A stretch of 64,000 bases of DNA from Nitrospira sp. (GTDB lineage Bacteria > Nitrospirota > Nitrospiria > Nitrospirales > Nitrospiraceae): assembly GCA_005116955.1 (NCBI GenBank), contig SWDI01000005.1, positions 776,683-840,682 on the forward strand, read 5' to 3'. Position numbers and translations under genes: made by a program. Shown here in pieces: positions 17,300 through 26,040 of this stretch (positions are counted from its first letter, which is position 1; the number at the start of each line of letters is the position of its first letter). Below the pieces are notes generated by a model. The model saw only the letters and a list, made by a program, of their open reading frames with translations. It made no database searches and was not told the origin of the DNA.

Positions 17300-20200
17300 A
17301 TGAACGGTCGCACCATTGTCAGCTCTATGCACGTCGCTCTGATTGCAGGGAGTCTCTGGTGGAGCGCATCGTCGGTATCAGCACAGACCTTGTCACAATA
17401 TACAAGTGAACCACCGTTCCTGACGGAGGCCGTCGCGCCGAATATCCTCCTTCTGATGGATAACTCAGGAAGCATGGATAGCTCGGCGTACCACAATGCC
17501 AACGAAGCCTACAATCCTGCCAAGGCGTACTACGGCTATTTCGATCCTACGCTCTGCTATAGCTATGGATCCAGTCGTTACCAAATCGGAACTCCAAGAG
17601 CAGCGACGGCGCCGACCTGTGGTGCCACCTATCCTTGGGACGGCAACTTCCTCAACTACATGACGATGTCTCGCATGGAGGTTGCGAAGTGGGTCATGAT
17701 AGGCGGTAAATGTACTCCACGAGCAGGCGATGGAACCTGTTATCCAGGAGGTGGAAAGCTCCGTCATGAAACGACCGACCGGTTTACGGCGTTGACAGCC
17801 GGCGCAACGGGAGTCACCTCCTACACAGGCACGAGGTGTTTTGATCGAGACGGTAACAATCTCATCGTGTATGGTGGAGCCGCTTGTAATGGGGGCAGCA
17901 CGTCCCACTCGCTTAGTGTCGACATCGCTTCTGAACCAATGGGTGTGATCCAACAAATAGGAGATAAGGCGCGATTCGGACTGATGGAGTTCAAAGGGGC
18001 GGGTGACGGAGGGAAGGTTTTAGCTGATGTCGGTTCCGGCCTGACGCCTATGGTGAATGCCATCCAAAACACTCCCGCTTCTACGTGGACGCCCTTGGGA
18101 GAGTCTCTGTATGAAGCCACGCGATATTTCGCCCAGGTCCCCCCAGCGTATAATAACTCAGATTATTCTCATACTGTTCAGAATCGAGACCCGTACTACT
18201 TCACCTCTCCATGGTCAGACGTTTCTCAGTATGTGAAATGCTGTAAGAGTTTCGTCATGATTTTTACGGACGGGCAGCCGACTCAGGACTTAAACATTCC
18301 TTCGACCATTATGGATAAAGCGCATACAGCGAACGCTCATGCCCCAGTCGGGTTTATAGGCCATTGTCCAGGTGCTGCTGGTTGTACACAGCCGCATTCG
18401 TCGGAGCCACATATCTCTCATGGCGGGGGAATGCTCAACCACGATGCGAACGGGCAAGTGGATCATCACGACAATTGTTCAGCGTATTATGGGGGGCTCA
18501 ATGCTGATCCATGCACCGGGAATGGCAGCCACTATCTGGACGATGTCGCGTACTATGCCCACACGACGGACCTTCGGCAGGCGACCATTCCAGGCCTGAA
18601 TCTCAATGGATCGGACGCAACGGGGAAAGATATTCCAGGTGTCCAAAATCTCGTTGTCTATACATTCTATGCCTTCGGCAGTGGTTCAAGGCTTCTTCAG
18701 GATGCTTCCAAGATGGGAGGATTTGAAGATCGCAACAACAACTTGGCATTTGATGCGGGCGATGTGTGGGATCAGTACAACAACTACACCGGTGGATTAG
18801 GCGCCGATGGCGTTCCCGATACGTATTTTGAATCCTCAAACGCCGACGATATGCGCGACAGATTTATCTCTGCCATCAATAGTATTCTCCGTCGGAGCCA
18901 ATCCGGCACCTCCATTTCGGTCTTGGCGACATCCGGAACGGGAGAAGGTGCGCTCTATCAGTCATTTTTTTACCCCAGCACGGCAGAGCCGGCAACCAAC
19001 GCGGATGTTCGATGGACTGGATTTACCCAAGGGCTCTGGGTGGATAAGTTCGGAAATATCCGAGAAGATACGCTAGAGGATAACAAACTCACGTTGGCGG
19101 ACGACTATATCGTGAAGACGATTATCGATCCGACGACCGGCGATGTCGGCGTACAACGGTTTCTGGATAGCGATGCTGACGGGAAAGCCGACAATCCGAC
19201 GGCGCCTCTTCCGACTATTTCCTTGAGAGAGGTGAAGGGGATTTGGGAGGCTGGTAAGCAACTCGCTAAGCTAGACCACGCGAGTCGTCGAATCTTAACC
19301 TGGGTCGATGCCAACAATGATGGTGTAGTTGACTCGGGAAAAGATACGAAAGGCCAAACGGACGGGACTCATACGGCGGCATCAGGAGAAGTCATCCCAT
19401 TCACGACGGCAAGCGCGGCCTTGTTGAAGGAGTATCTCAGGGCCGATGCCGATGCACCGACCACCAACCCGTTTAAATCAACCGATATCATCCAGTTCAT
19501 TCGAGGTTGTTATGACACCAGCGCTGGTGGGCCATGCCCAAAGTCGGCCCAGCTCCGCGATCGCCGGTTAACAGTAGCGGGAGTAGGGTTGTCCGTATGG
19601 AAATTCGGCGACCCTGTGCATTCGACACCGACGATCGTCTCCCAGCCGAGGGAATCGTACGACTTTATCTACGGCGATCCAGGCTACTTGAATTTCTTCA
19701 AGCGATGGAAGAACCGAAGGCATGTTGCCTATGTGGGAGCGAATGATGGGATGCTCCATGCCTTTAATGGGGGATTCTATAACCGGGGCGACGATACCAG
19801 TACGTCCGGGGTGGTGGAGCATGGATGGTTCTCTAATACCGCGACGAGTGATGGGCGGGGACAAGAGCTCGGCGATGAACTCTGGGGCCTTATCCCCTAT
19901 CAACTTTTGCCGCATCTTCGCTGGTTGGCGCAGGCCGACTATACACACGTGTACTATGTGGACCTCAAGCCGAAAGTGACGGACGTTCGTATCTTCACTC
20001 CCGAGCCGGCCTGCAGTGATCCAGTGGCCGCGGGCTGTATCCACCCGAACGGATGGGGCACGATTCTCATCGGGGGATTTCGCATGGGTGGGAGCTGTGG
20101 GGCTTGTGGCGCAGGTGGTGCTGCTCCCATGACGGTGAGCATCGGAGGAACCAACCGAACGTTCTACACCGCTTATTTTGCCCTCGATATTACGGATCCT

Positions 20201-21526
20201 GATGCGGAACCTAAGCTCCTCTGGTCGTTCAGCGATGCTGGCATGGGGTTATCGACCAGCTATCCCACAATCGTACGAATGAATCCGCCTGGTTCGAATA
20301 CCTGTCCTCTTACCGGTCCCTGTGATGATGTGTGGATTGCTGTATTTGGATCAGGTGCAACCGGATATGAGGGCCAAATTGGGCAGACAGGGAAATTCTA
20401 TGCGGTCGATATCAAGGTCGGCCCCAAGACGGGCACAGGGGTCAGTGCATCCAATGTGTTCAAGACGTTTCCAATAAAGAGTGCCTCGGGAGGGGATCTC
20501 AATACCTTCGTCGGCGATTTGGTCAGCGTGGATCGTGACTTGGATTATCGAGCCGACGCCATCTATGGCGGGTCAGTGATTAATGACGGTAGTCTTCCCT
20601 GGCGAGGGCGGATGTACCGGTTGACCGCCGGTGGATGTCTCACGGCCCCCTGTTCGTCTTCGACGTGGGGATATGATTTGTCTGGCAGCCGCGTGCCCAG
20701 CGAGGTATTGGATAACTTTTCACCCTATCCGTCAGGGACTGGGATCCAAGCCGGGCCAATGGTAGCCGCTCCAGGCCTTGCGGTCGACGATGCCAACAAT
20801 TTGTGGCTCTTTTTCGGGACTGGGCGGTTCTTCGGTAATACCGACAAGACCAACTCCGAATCACAACGGTTATACGGCGTCAAAGATTCGGTGTTGAGTG
20901 ATAGTTGTACAGAGGGGAGCATAGACGGTTGTAAGGCGACCAGCCTCGTGAATGTCTCCGACGTTGCGGTATGTGTTGTCTGTGCAACAGGGACAAATCA
21001 AGTGACTTCGACAGCACTGTCAGGCGTTCAAAAGGTTCAAGGAACCGATCCAACCACGACTTTGCAAGGTCTGGTGCAAAGCAAGGACGGTTGGTTTACC
21101 AATCTCACGGCCACACGGGAGCGGTCGATCACCTCGCCGACGGTACTTGGCGGGATCGTGTTCTACCCCACCTATGTGCCTCAGGACGATCTCTGTATCT
21201 CAGCTGGTGACGGGTATCTCTACGGTCTGTTTTATCAAACTGGGAGTGCCATGAGCACCCCTGTCCTAGGGACCTCCGCATCGGGGAGCAGTACGATGGC
21301 GAATGCAAGGGTCGATATCGGTCAAGGCACGGGAATGCTTTCGGTGATGGCCGTTCACATTGGTGCCCAAGGTTGGGGTACTGGTGGTGCTGGGACTGGT
21401 GGAAGTGGGTGTCAGTCAGGCATTACAGGAATGATGCAATCGAGTGCGGGATTGACCAACACGATTTGCACAAACCCTGGAGCTGTCACTAGTCGGTTCA
21501 TCGCTTGGATCAATCTGCGCGAGTGA
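17300..21526 (+). CDS. pilY1: PilY1-type pilus tip adhesin and biogenesis factor
   Basis: A 1408-residue secreted protein that would sit at the pilus tip, prime assembly with the minor pilins and bind surfaces. After a signal peptide (cut near residue 28, VSAQ) comes a von Willebrand A domain with MIDAS motif D54-N-S56-G-S58. Aspartate-rich loops (DANNDGVVDSGKD, DSDADGKAD) look like calcium sites. The C-terminal about 600 residues form the PilY1 quinoprotein-like beta-propeller (HVAYVGANDGMLHAFNGGFY). AAGGAGGG precedes the ATG at 17300. Cysteine content is high. Confidence 0.9.
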   Translation: MNGRTIVSSMHVALIAGSLWWSASSVSAQTLSQYTSEPPFLTEAVAPNILLLMDNSGSMDSSAYHNANEAYNPAKAYYGYFDPTLCYSYGSSRYQIGTPRAATAPTCGATYPWDGNFLNYMTMSRMEVAKWVMIGGKCTPRAGDGTCYPGGGKLRHETTDRFTALTAGATGVTSYTGTRCFDRDGNNLIVYGGAACNGGSTSHSLSVDIASEPMGVIQQIGDKARFGLMEFKGAGDGGKVLADVGSGLTPMVNAIQNTPASTWTPLGESLYEATRYFAQVPPAYNNSDYSHTVQNRDPYYFTSPWSDVSQYVKCCKSFVMIFTDGQPTQDLNIPSTIMDKAHTANAHAPVGFIGHCPGAAGCTQPHSSEPHISHGGGMLNHDANGQVDHHDNCSAYYGGLNADPCTGNGSHYLDDVAYYAHTTDLRQATIPGLNLNGSDATGKDIPGVQNLVVYTFYAFGSGSRLLQDASKMGGFEDRNNNLAFDAGDVWDQYNNYTGGLGADGVPDTYFESSNADDMRDRFISAINSILRRSQSGTSISVLATSGTGEGALYQSFFYPSTAEPATNADVRWTGFTQGLWVDKFGNIREDTLEDNKLTLADDYIVKTIIDPTTGDVGVQRFLDSDADGKADNPTAPLPTISLREVKGIWEAGKQLAKLDHASRRILTWVDANNDGVVDSGKDTKGQTDGTHTAASGEVIPFTTASAALLKEYLRADADAPTTNPFKSTDIIQFIRGCYDTSAGGPCPKSAQLRDRRLTVAGVGLSVWKFGDPVHSTPTIVSQPRESYDFIYGDPGYLNFFKRWKNRRHVAYVGANDGMLHAFNGGFYNRGDDTSTSGVVEHGWFSNTATSDGRGQELGDELWGLIPYQLLPHLRWLAQADYTHVYYVDLKPKVTDVRIFTPEPACSDPVAAGCIHPNGWGTILIGGFRMGGSCGACGAGGAAPMTVSIGGTNRTFYTAYFALDITDPDAEPKLLWSFSDAGMGLSTSYPTIVRMNPPGSNTCPLTGPCDDVWIAVFGSGATGYEGQIGQTGKFYAVDIKVGPKTGTGVSASNVFKTFPIKSASGGDLNTFVGDLVSVDRDLDYRADAIYGGSVINDGSLPWRGRMYRLTAGGCLTAPCSSSTWGYDLSGSRVPSEVLDNFSPYPSGTGIQAGPMVAAPGLAVDDANNLWLFFGTGRFFGNTDKTNSESQRLYGVKDSVLSDSCTEGSIDGCKATSLVNVSDVAVCVVCATGTNQVTSTALSGVQKVQGTDPTTTLQGLVQSKDGWFTNLTATRERSITSPTVLGGIVFYPTYVPQDDLCISAGDGYLYGLFYQTGSAMSTPVLGTSASGSSTMANARVDIGQGTGMLSVMAVHIGAQGWGTGGAGTGGSGCQSGITGMMQSSAGLTNTICTNPGAVTSRFIAWINLRE

Positions 21527-21530
21527 CCGA

Positions 21531-22571
21531 GTGCAACATAGAGGAGTACAAACATCCGGCGAGCAGTGTGGCTGTTCTTCTCAAGCATGTTTGGGAAGAA
21601 CAGCCGTTCAGTCGCATTCGTGGAAACGATCGCGGAGAGGGATAGAGTCAGTATGTGTTCTGTTAACGATCATCTCTCTGCCCGTCCCTGGCTGCACATC
21701 ACGATCCAGTGAACCTCCAAAAGCTAATCAGCCGCCCGCCATTCACTCCATTATCTTGGGGCCAACCCCTTTCAATCGGCAGACGGATCTCATCGCGCAG
21801 GTCAACACGCATGATCCGGACAATGACACGGTCCAAGTTCGGTATCACTGGTATCTGAACGATCAAGTAGTCGACGGCGAGAAAAGCCCAACTCTTTCGG
21901 CTTCTCTGCTAAAGCGAGGGGACCGAGTTCATTTGGAAGCGGTGCCGTTTGATGGAAAGGTTGCCGGGGCTAGCCGGAAATCTGAAACCATTACGGTGGA
22001 CAATACTCCTCCGTCGATTGCTCAGGTCGGTATTGGCTTGAAATCGGACGAACGAGGAGATCGTCTTCAAGCACTGGTGGACGCCTCGGATCATGATCAA
22101 GACATCCCACAGTTTCTGTATCGATGGACCAAGAACGGGCACGTCGTGAAAGAGAGTGAAGAAGATTTTCTCGAACTCACTGAGGTTAGACCGCAGGATC
22201 TTGTCGTGGTTGACGTCAGGCCGCGGGACCAGCACGCCGCGGGTAAGGTGTCGCGCTCGGAGCCCTACACGGTTGGGAATAGCGCACCAAAAATCGTCTC
22301 ATCTCCACCAATGTTCATCGATCGCGATCGATATGAATATGCAGTGAAAGCTGTAGATTCAGATTCCGACTTGGTGAGCTTCCAGCTCGATATAGCCCCA
22401 CCCGGTATGGCTATCGATAGAACGACGGGTCACATTGTTTGGGATATTGGACTTGTGAAACCGGGAGTGCATCGAGTGAAAGTTGTCGCGACGGATGAAC
22501 AAGGAGGGTTTTCCTTCCAAGAGTTCGAACTTACCGTCGCAGCTCCTGAACGGCCCAAACCAGAGTCTTAG
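21531..22571 (+). CDS. Putative lipoprotein with Ig/cadherin-like repeats
   Basis: It follows pilY1 by four bases. A hydrophobic segment ending in PVPGC near residue 55 looks like a lipoprotein signal, so the true start is probably inside the frame, for example the TTG at 21591. The body appears to hold three beta-sandwich repeats, each with D-x-D-N-D or S-D-x-D type calcium-binding strings (THDPDNDTVQVRYHWYLN, DASDHDQDIPQFLYRW, DSDSDLVSFQLDIAPPG), the last being a putative-Ig domain. It may anchor or assist PilY1; this is inference from position. Confidence 0.65.
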   Translation: MQHRGVQTSGEQCGCSSQACLGRTAVQSHSWKRSRRGIESVCVLLTIISLPVPGCTSRSSEPPKANQPPAIHSIILGPTPFNRQTDLIAQVNTHDPDNDTVQVRYHWYLNDQVVDGEKSPTLSASLLKRGDRVHLEAVPFDGKVAGASRKSETITVDNTPPSIAQVGIGLKSDERGDRLQALVDASDHDQDIPQFLYRWTKNGHVVKESEEDFLELTEVRPQDLVVVDVRPRDQHAAGKVSRSEPYTVGNSAPKIVSSPPMFIDRDRYEYAVKAVDSDSDLVSFQLDIAPPGMAIDRTTGHIVWDIGLVKPGVHRVKVVATDEQGGFSFQEFELTVAAPERPKPES

Positions 22572-22666
22572 TCTGCGATGTGCTTTGGTATTTCCTGTGC
22601 TTGTCTCGACTTTTCTTAGTCTGTTACAATCCCTTCATTATTGAGGAGGGAGACCACCCCAGACTC

Positions 22667-23734
22667 GTGCGCAAACTCAAACTACGAGAAGGCACCAATA
22701 CCGCTGTCTTGTTCGGTCACCATGACCGGCATCTCAAGCTGATCGAAGACGAGTTGGGTGTTCGACTCTCTGCCCGCGGGGAAGAACTCACGCTGGATGG
22801 TCTTCCTGAGTCTATTCGTCAAGCGGAACGCATTCTCGTTGAACTTGCTTCTCTGACCAACCAAGGGATATCACTCCAAACTGAAGATGTCACCCATGCG
22901 CTCAGCGCATTGCGCCGAACCCCCGAGGCGTCGCTCAAGGACGTGCTTGGCGAGTCGGCCATGATCGTGACGAACAAACGGTTTGTTGGTCCCAAGTCGC
23001 CCACGCAGAAGGTCTACATTGAAGCAATCGAGCAGCACGATATTGTCATTGCCATTGGACCTGCTGGAACGGGAAAGACCTATCTCGCTATGGCCATGGC
23101 GATCAGCGCGTTGATGAATAAAGAGGTGAGCCGGATTATTCTTGCGCGGCCGGCTGTTGAGGCGGGGGAAAAACTTGGGTTCCTGCCCGGCGATATCTAC
23201 GAAAAAGTGAATCCCTATCTGCGGCCGCTCTATGACGCGCTGTTCGACATGATGGATATGGAGCGAGCGAATCGCTTGATCGAACGGGGAGATATTGAAA
23301 TCGCCCCCCTGGCGTTTATGCGCGGGAGAACGCTCAATGATTCGTTTGTCATCTTGGACGAAGCACAAAATGCTACGGCAGAGCAGATGAAGATGTTTCT
23401 CACCAGGCTGGGGTTCCATTCCAAAGTGGTCGTGACCGGCGACATCACGCAAGTTGATTTACCCAGTGATCGGGTGTCCGGCCTCATTCAGGTGAAGGAG
23501 GTCCTCCGCGATATTGAGGGAATTGGGTTCGTGTACTTCGACGAAAAAGATGTGGTCAGGCATCGACTGGTTCAAGAAATTATCAAGGCGTATGATCGGC
23601 ACCAGCCGGTACACGGCAGTGATGTTCGGCATGCTCGAGGGCAGGTCTCGTCGCAGCAGCGTCCATCGTCCAATCCCCGTAAGTCTCCTGCGTCTGGCTC
23701 GTCGCCGGGCGATCTACCCAGCAGTTCTCATTGA
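22667..23734 (+). CDS. phoH: PhoH-family ATPase
   Basis: A cytoplasmic P-loop ATPase of the PhoH/YbeZ type, linked to RNA processing and usually encoded beside ybeY, as here. The N-terminal KH-like part holds LFGHHDRHLKLIEDELGVRL; the ATPase core has GPAGTGKTYLAMAMA (Walker A), ILDEAQNATAEQMKMFLTRLG (Walker B) and GDITQVDLP. The C-terminal 45 residues are Ser/Pro-rich and probably disordered. The GTG at 22667 matches the expected domain start; GAGGAGGG lies 16 bases upstream, rather far, so the start is not settled. Confidence 0.88.
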   Translation: MRKLKLREGTNTAVLFGHHDRHLKLIEDELGVRLSARGEELTLDGLPESIRQAERILVELASLTNQGISLQTEDVTHALSALRRTPEASLKDVLGESAMIVTNKRFVGPKSPTQKVYIEAIEQHDIVIAIGPAGTGKTYLAMAMAISALMNKEVSRIILARPAVEAGEKLGFLPGDIYEKVNPYLRPLYDALFDMMDMERANRLIERGDIEIAPLAFMRGRTLNDSFVILDEAQNATAEQMKMFLTRLGFHSKVVVTGDITQVDLPSDRVSGLIQVKEVLRDIEGIGFVYFDEKDVVRHRLVQEIIKAYDRHQPVHGSDVRHARGQVSSQQRPSSNPRKSPASGSSPGDLPSSSH

Positions 23735-24228
23735 TGGCAATCTATCTTCGCGTGCGTCTCACGCGGTTTGCCGTCAGACAAACCATACTGGCCCATTTAG
23801 CTGAACGCCTCTTATCGGCGGTTGGAGAGTCTCGGTCGGAACTGAGCCTGGAGTTGATTGGAGATAGACGTATGCGACGCCTGAACCGTGAGTATCGCAA
23901 GAAGGATCGACCAACTGATGTCCTGGCTTTTCCCATCCGTGAGGCCGTGATGCCGCACGGTGTGCCTCCTGTCACCCATATGCTCGGGGATGTTGTGATT
24001 TCGTTACCGACCGCCGTTCGCCAAGCAGAGGAAGCTGGACGATCGATTGACGATGAGCTGACGATGTTGTTGGTGCACGGGGTGCTCCATCTCTGTGGAT
24101 ACGACCATGAACGCAATCCACGAGAGGCGGCGCGAATGGCGCGTCGTGAGCGAGCGTTGTTTCATCGGATTTCACCTGTGCCGCGCATGGTCACGCTTCG
24201 CACTGCACGGCAAATAAGGAGTCGTTGA
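23734..24228 (+). CDS. ybeY: Endoribonuclease YbeY
   Basis: A 164-residue zinc-dependent single-strand RNase needed for 16S rRNA 3'-end maturation and ribosome quality control. The metal site HGVLHLCGYDH (H-x3-H-x5-H) lies near residues 113-123, after LNREYRKKDRPTDVLAFP, also conserved. Its ATG overlaps the phoH stop (TGATG). A basic C-terminal tail extends beyond the usual fold. Confidence 0.93.
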   Translation: MAIYLRVRLTRFAVRQTILAHLAERLLSAVGESRSELSLELIGDRRMRRLNREYRKKDRPTDVLAFPIREAVMPHGVPPVTHMLGDVVISLPTAVRQAEEAGRSIDDELTMLLVHGVLHLCGYDHERNPREAARMARRERALFHRISPVPRMVTLRTARQIRSR

Positions 24229-24230
24229 CG

Positions 24231-25166
24231 ATGGGATGGTTTCAACGGCTGAATGAGGGGCTCGGCAGAACACGCCATGTCGTGCAGCAATCGCTGGACC
24301 GATTCCTCGGACGTGCACCGGACGAAGAACTCCTCGAAGAGCTGGAGGCGGCGCTGCTCGCCGCCGACCTTGGTGCACGTGCCGTCGATCGTTTGATACG
24401 GCAGGTCAGGGAAGAGACGCGGGGAGCAGACGCAAAAACTTCGGAAGGGGTGCAGAATGTCTTAAGTCGGTCACTCTATAGTATTCTGAAAACCGTATCA
24501 GGCCCTACGATCGATCAGCTGGTCACTGAAGGCCCTAAGCCGTTTGTCACCCTTGTCGTTGGAGTCAACGGCGTCGGAAAGACAACCACCATCGCAAAAA
24601 TTGCACAGCGGATGATGCAGGGTGGGCGGCGACCTCTTCTTGTCGCTGGAGATACCTTTCGTGCGGCGGCTATTGATCAACTTCAAGTGTGGGGCGATCG
24701 GGTCGGAGTGGAGGTCATTCGCCAACGACATGGTGCCGATCCGGCTGCCGTGGCCTTCGACGGCATCGTTGCCGCCAAAGCTAGAATGGTAGACATGGTC
24801 CTTGTGGATACGGCCGGCCGGTTGCACACCAAGTCCAATCTGATGGACGAGCTGCGGAAGGTCAAACGGGTGATCGGCCAAGAATTGCCTGGTGCACCAC
24901 ATGAAGTGTTGTTGGTCCTGGATGCGACGGTTGGGCAGAACGCGCTGGCCCAGGCTCGCCAATTTCACGATGCTGTTGGGGTTACGGGACTTGCTCTGAC
25001 GAAGCTCGATGGGACCGCACGAGGGGGGATTGTCGTAGCCATTGCCGAAGAACTGAAGCTTCCTCTGCGCCTCATCGGTGTGGGAGAAGGAGCTGATGCC
25101 CTCCAGGACTTCAATGCCGAGGCTTTTGTCGCGGCTCTGTTCGGGCAGCCAACGTCTTGCTCATAA
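24231..25166 (+). CDS. ftsY: Signal recognition particle receptor FtsY
   Basis: This SRP GTPase receives ribosome-SRP complexes at the inner membrane for co-translational insertion. The four-helix N domain (LLEELEAALLAADLGARAVDRLI) precedes the G domain with GVNGVGKTTTIAKIA (G1), the DTFRAAAIDQL insertion box, DTAGRLHTKSNLMDEL (G3), TKLDGTARGG (G4) and GVGEGADALQDFN at the end. The 311-residue length means the acidic A domain is almost absent. ATG at 24231 is chosen with AAGGAG nine bases upstream. Confidence 0.95.
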   Translation: MGWFQRLNEGLGRTRHVVQQSLDRFLGRAPDEELLEELEAALLAADLGARAVDRLIRQVREETRGADAKTSEGVQNVLSRSLYSILKTVSGPTIDQLVTEGPKPFVTLVVGVNGVGKTTTIAKIAQRMMQGGRRPLLVAGDTFRAAAIDQLQVWGDRVGVEVIRQRHGADPAAVAFDGIVAAKARMVDMVLVDTAGRLHTKSNLMDELRKVKRVIGQELPGAPHEVLLVLDATVGQNALAQARQFHDAVGVTGLALTKLDGTARGGIVVAIAEELKLPLRLIGVGEGADALQDFNAEAFVAALFGQPTSCS

Positions 25167-25254
25167 ACCACGCATTTCCTTCTCATTGTTCACAGCCTCG
25201 TGCTATCCTCCTTGTGCAGGGTAGGCCGTTTTAGGTTGTGGAGGGCCGGCGGCG

Positions 25255-26040
25255 ATGATCAAAGTCTTAATCGTGGACGATGATCAGATGAATTGTGATC
25301 TCTTACAGAACGTGCTCGCCCGGCACGGGTGTCACGTTATTTCGACAACCAGTGGGCGAGAAGGTCTTAGTCTATTCCGTGCACACAATCCACGAGTTAC
25401 CCTGCTAGATCTCCGTATGGCGGAGATGGACGGTCTGACTGTTTTAAAGGAGATCCGGGCCATCGACCCTCATGCCCCGGTGATTATTCTGGGTGGTGGA
25501 GCCACAGAAAGTCAGGAGAATCAAGCTCGAGCTCTCCGAGCCACGGATTTTATCAGAAAAGGATTGTCGCTGGACGTCCTCGTCGAAGCCGTCACTCGAC
25601 TCTCACAGTTACCTGTGCCGTCAGTGACCACGCAGCTCCCTCTTAGGAATGGGAATGTCATCGAGCAGATCGACGAGTCGGTCTTGGTCGTTGACGACGA
25701 ACCTCTCCTCTGCGACCTCTTGGTCCGGTTTCTCACTCTGCGCGGGTATCGGGCGTTTGGCGTCAAAAATGGCGACGAGGCTCTGCGGATAGTCGAAGAG
25801 ATGCCTCCCGATGCGATCGTGCTCGACCTGATCATGCCTGGAATGCCGGGGGTGGAAGTGCTTCGCGCCCTGCGTGACAGGAACTATTCAGGTGGCGTCA
25901 TCATCATGACGGGAAGTCACAATGAGGAGCTGCTTGGAGAAGCGTGGAGTCTAGCCCCTCAGGAGATTCTTATCAAACCCGTCGATCTTGAACGCCTCTT
26001 AACCGCGATCCAGCTTGTACTCGTCTGCCGCGAGTGCTAA
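25255..26040 (+). CDS. Double-receiver response regulator
   Basis: A 261-residue protein with two CheY-like receiver domains and no output domain. The first (residues 1-115) has the acidic pair DDD at 8-10, phospho-acceptor D52 and Lys in FIRKGLS. The second (about 140-258) has DDE, D191 in VLDLIMPGMPG and Lys in ILIKPVD. Both active sites look complete. Such REC-REC proteins act as phosphate relays or through protein binding. The partner kinase is not encoded nearby. Its stop lies within the GTG region of the next gene. Confidence 0.88.
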   Translation: MIKVLIVDDDQMNCDLLQNVLARHGCHVISTTSGREGLSLFRAHNPRVTLLDLRMAEMDGLTVLKEIRAIDPHAPVIILGGGATESQENQARALRATDFIRKGLSLDVLVEAVTRLSQLPVPSVTTQLPLRNGNVIEQIDESVLVVDDEPLLCDLLVRFLTLRGYRAFGVKNGDEALRIVEEMPPDAIVLDLIMPGMPGVEVLRALRDRNYSGGVIIMTGSHNEELLGEAWSLAPQEILIKPVDLERLLTAIQLVLVCREC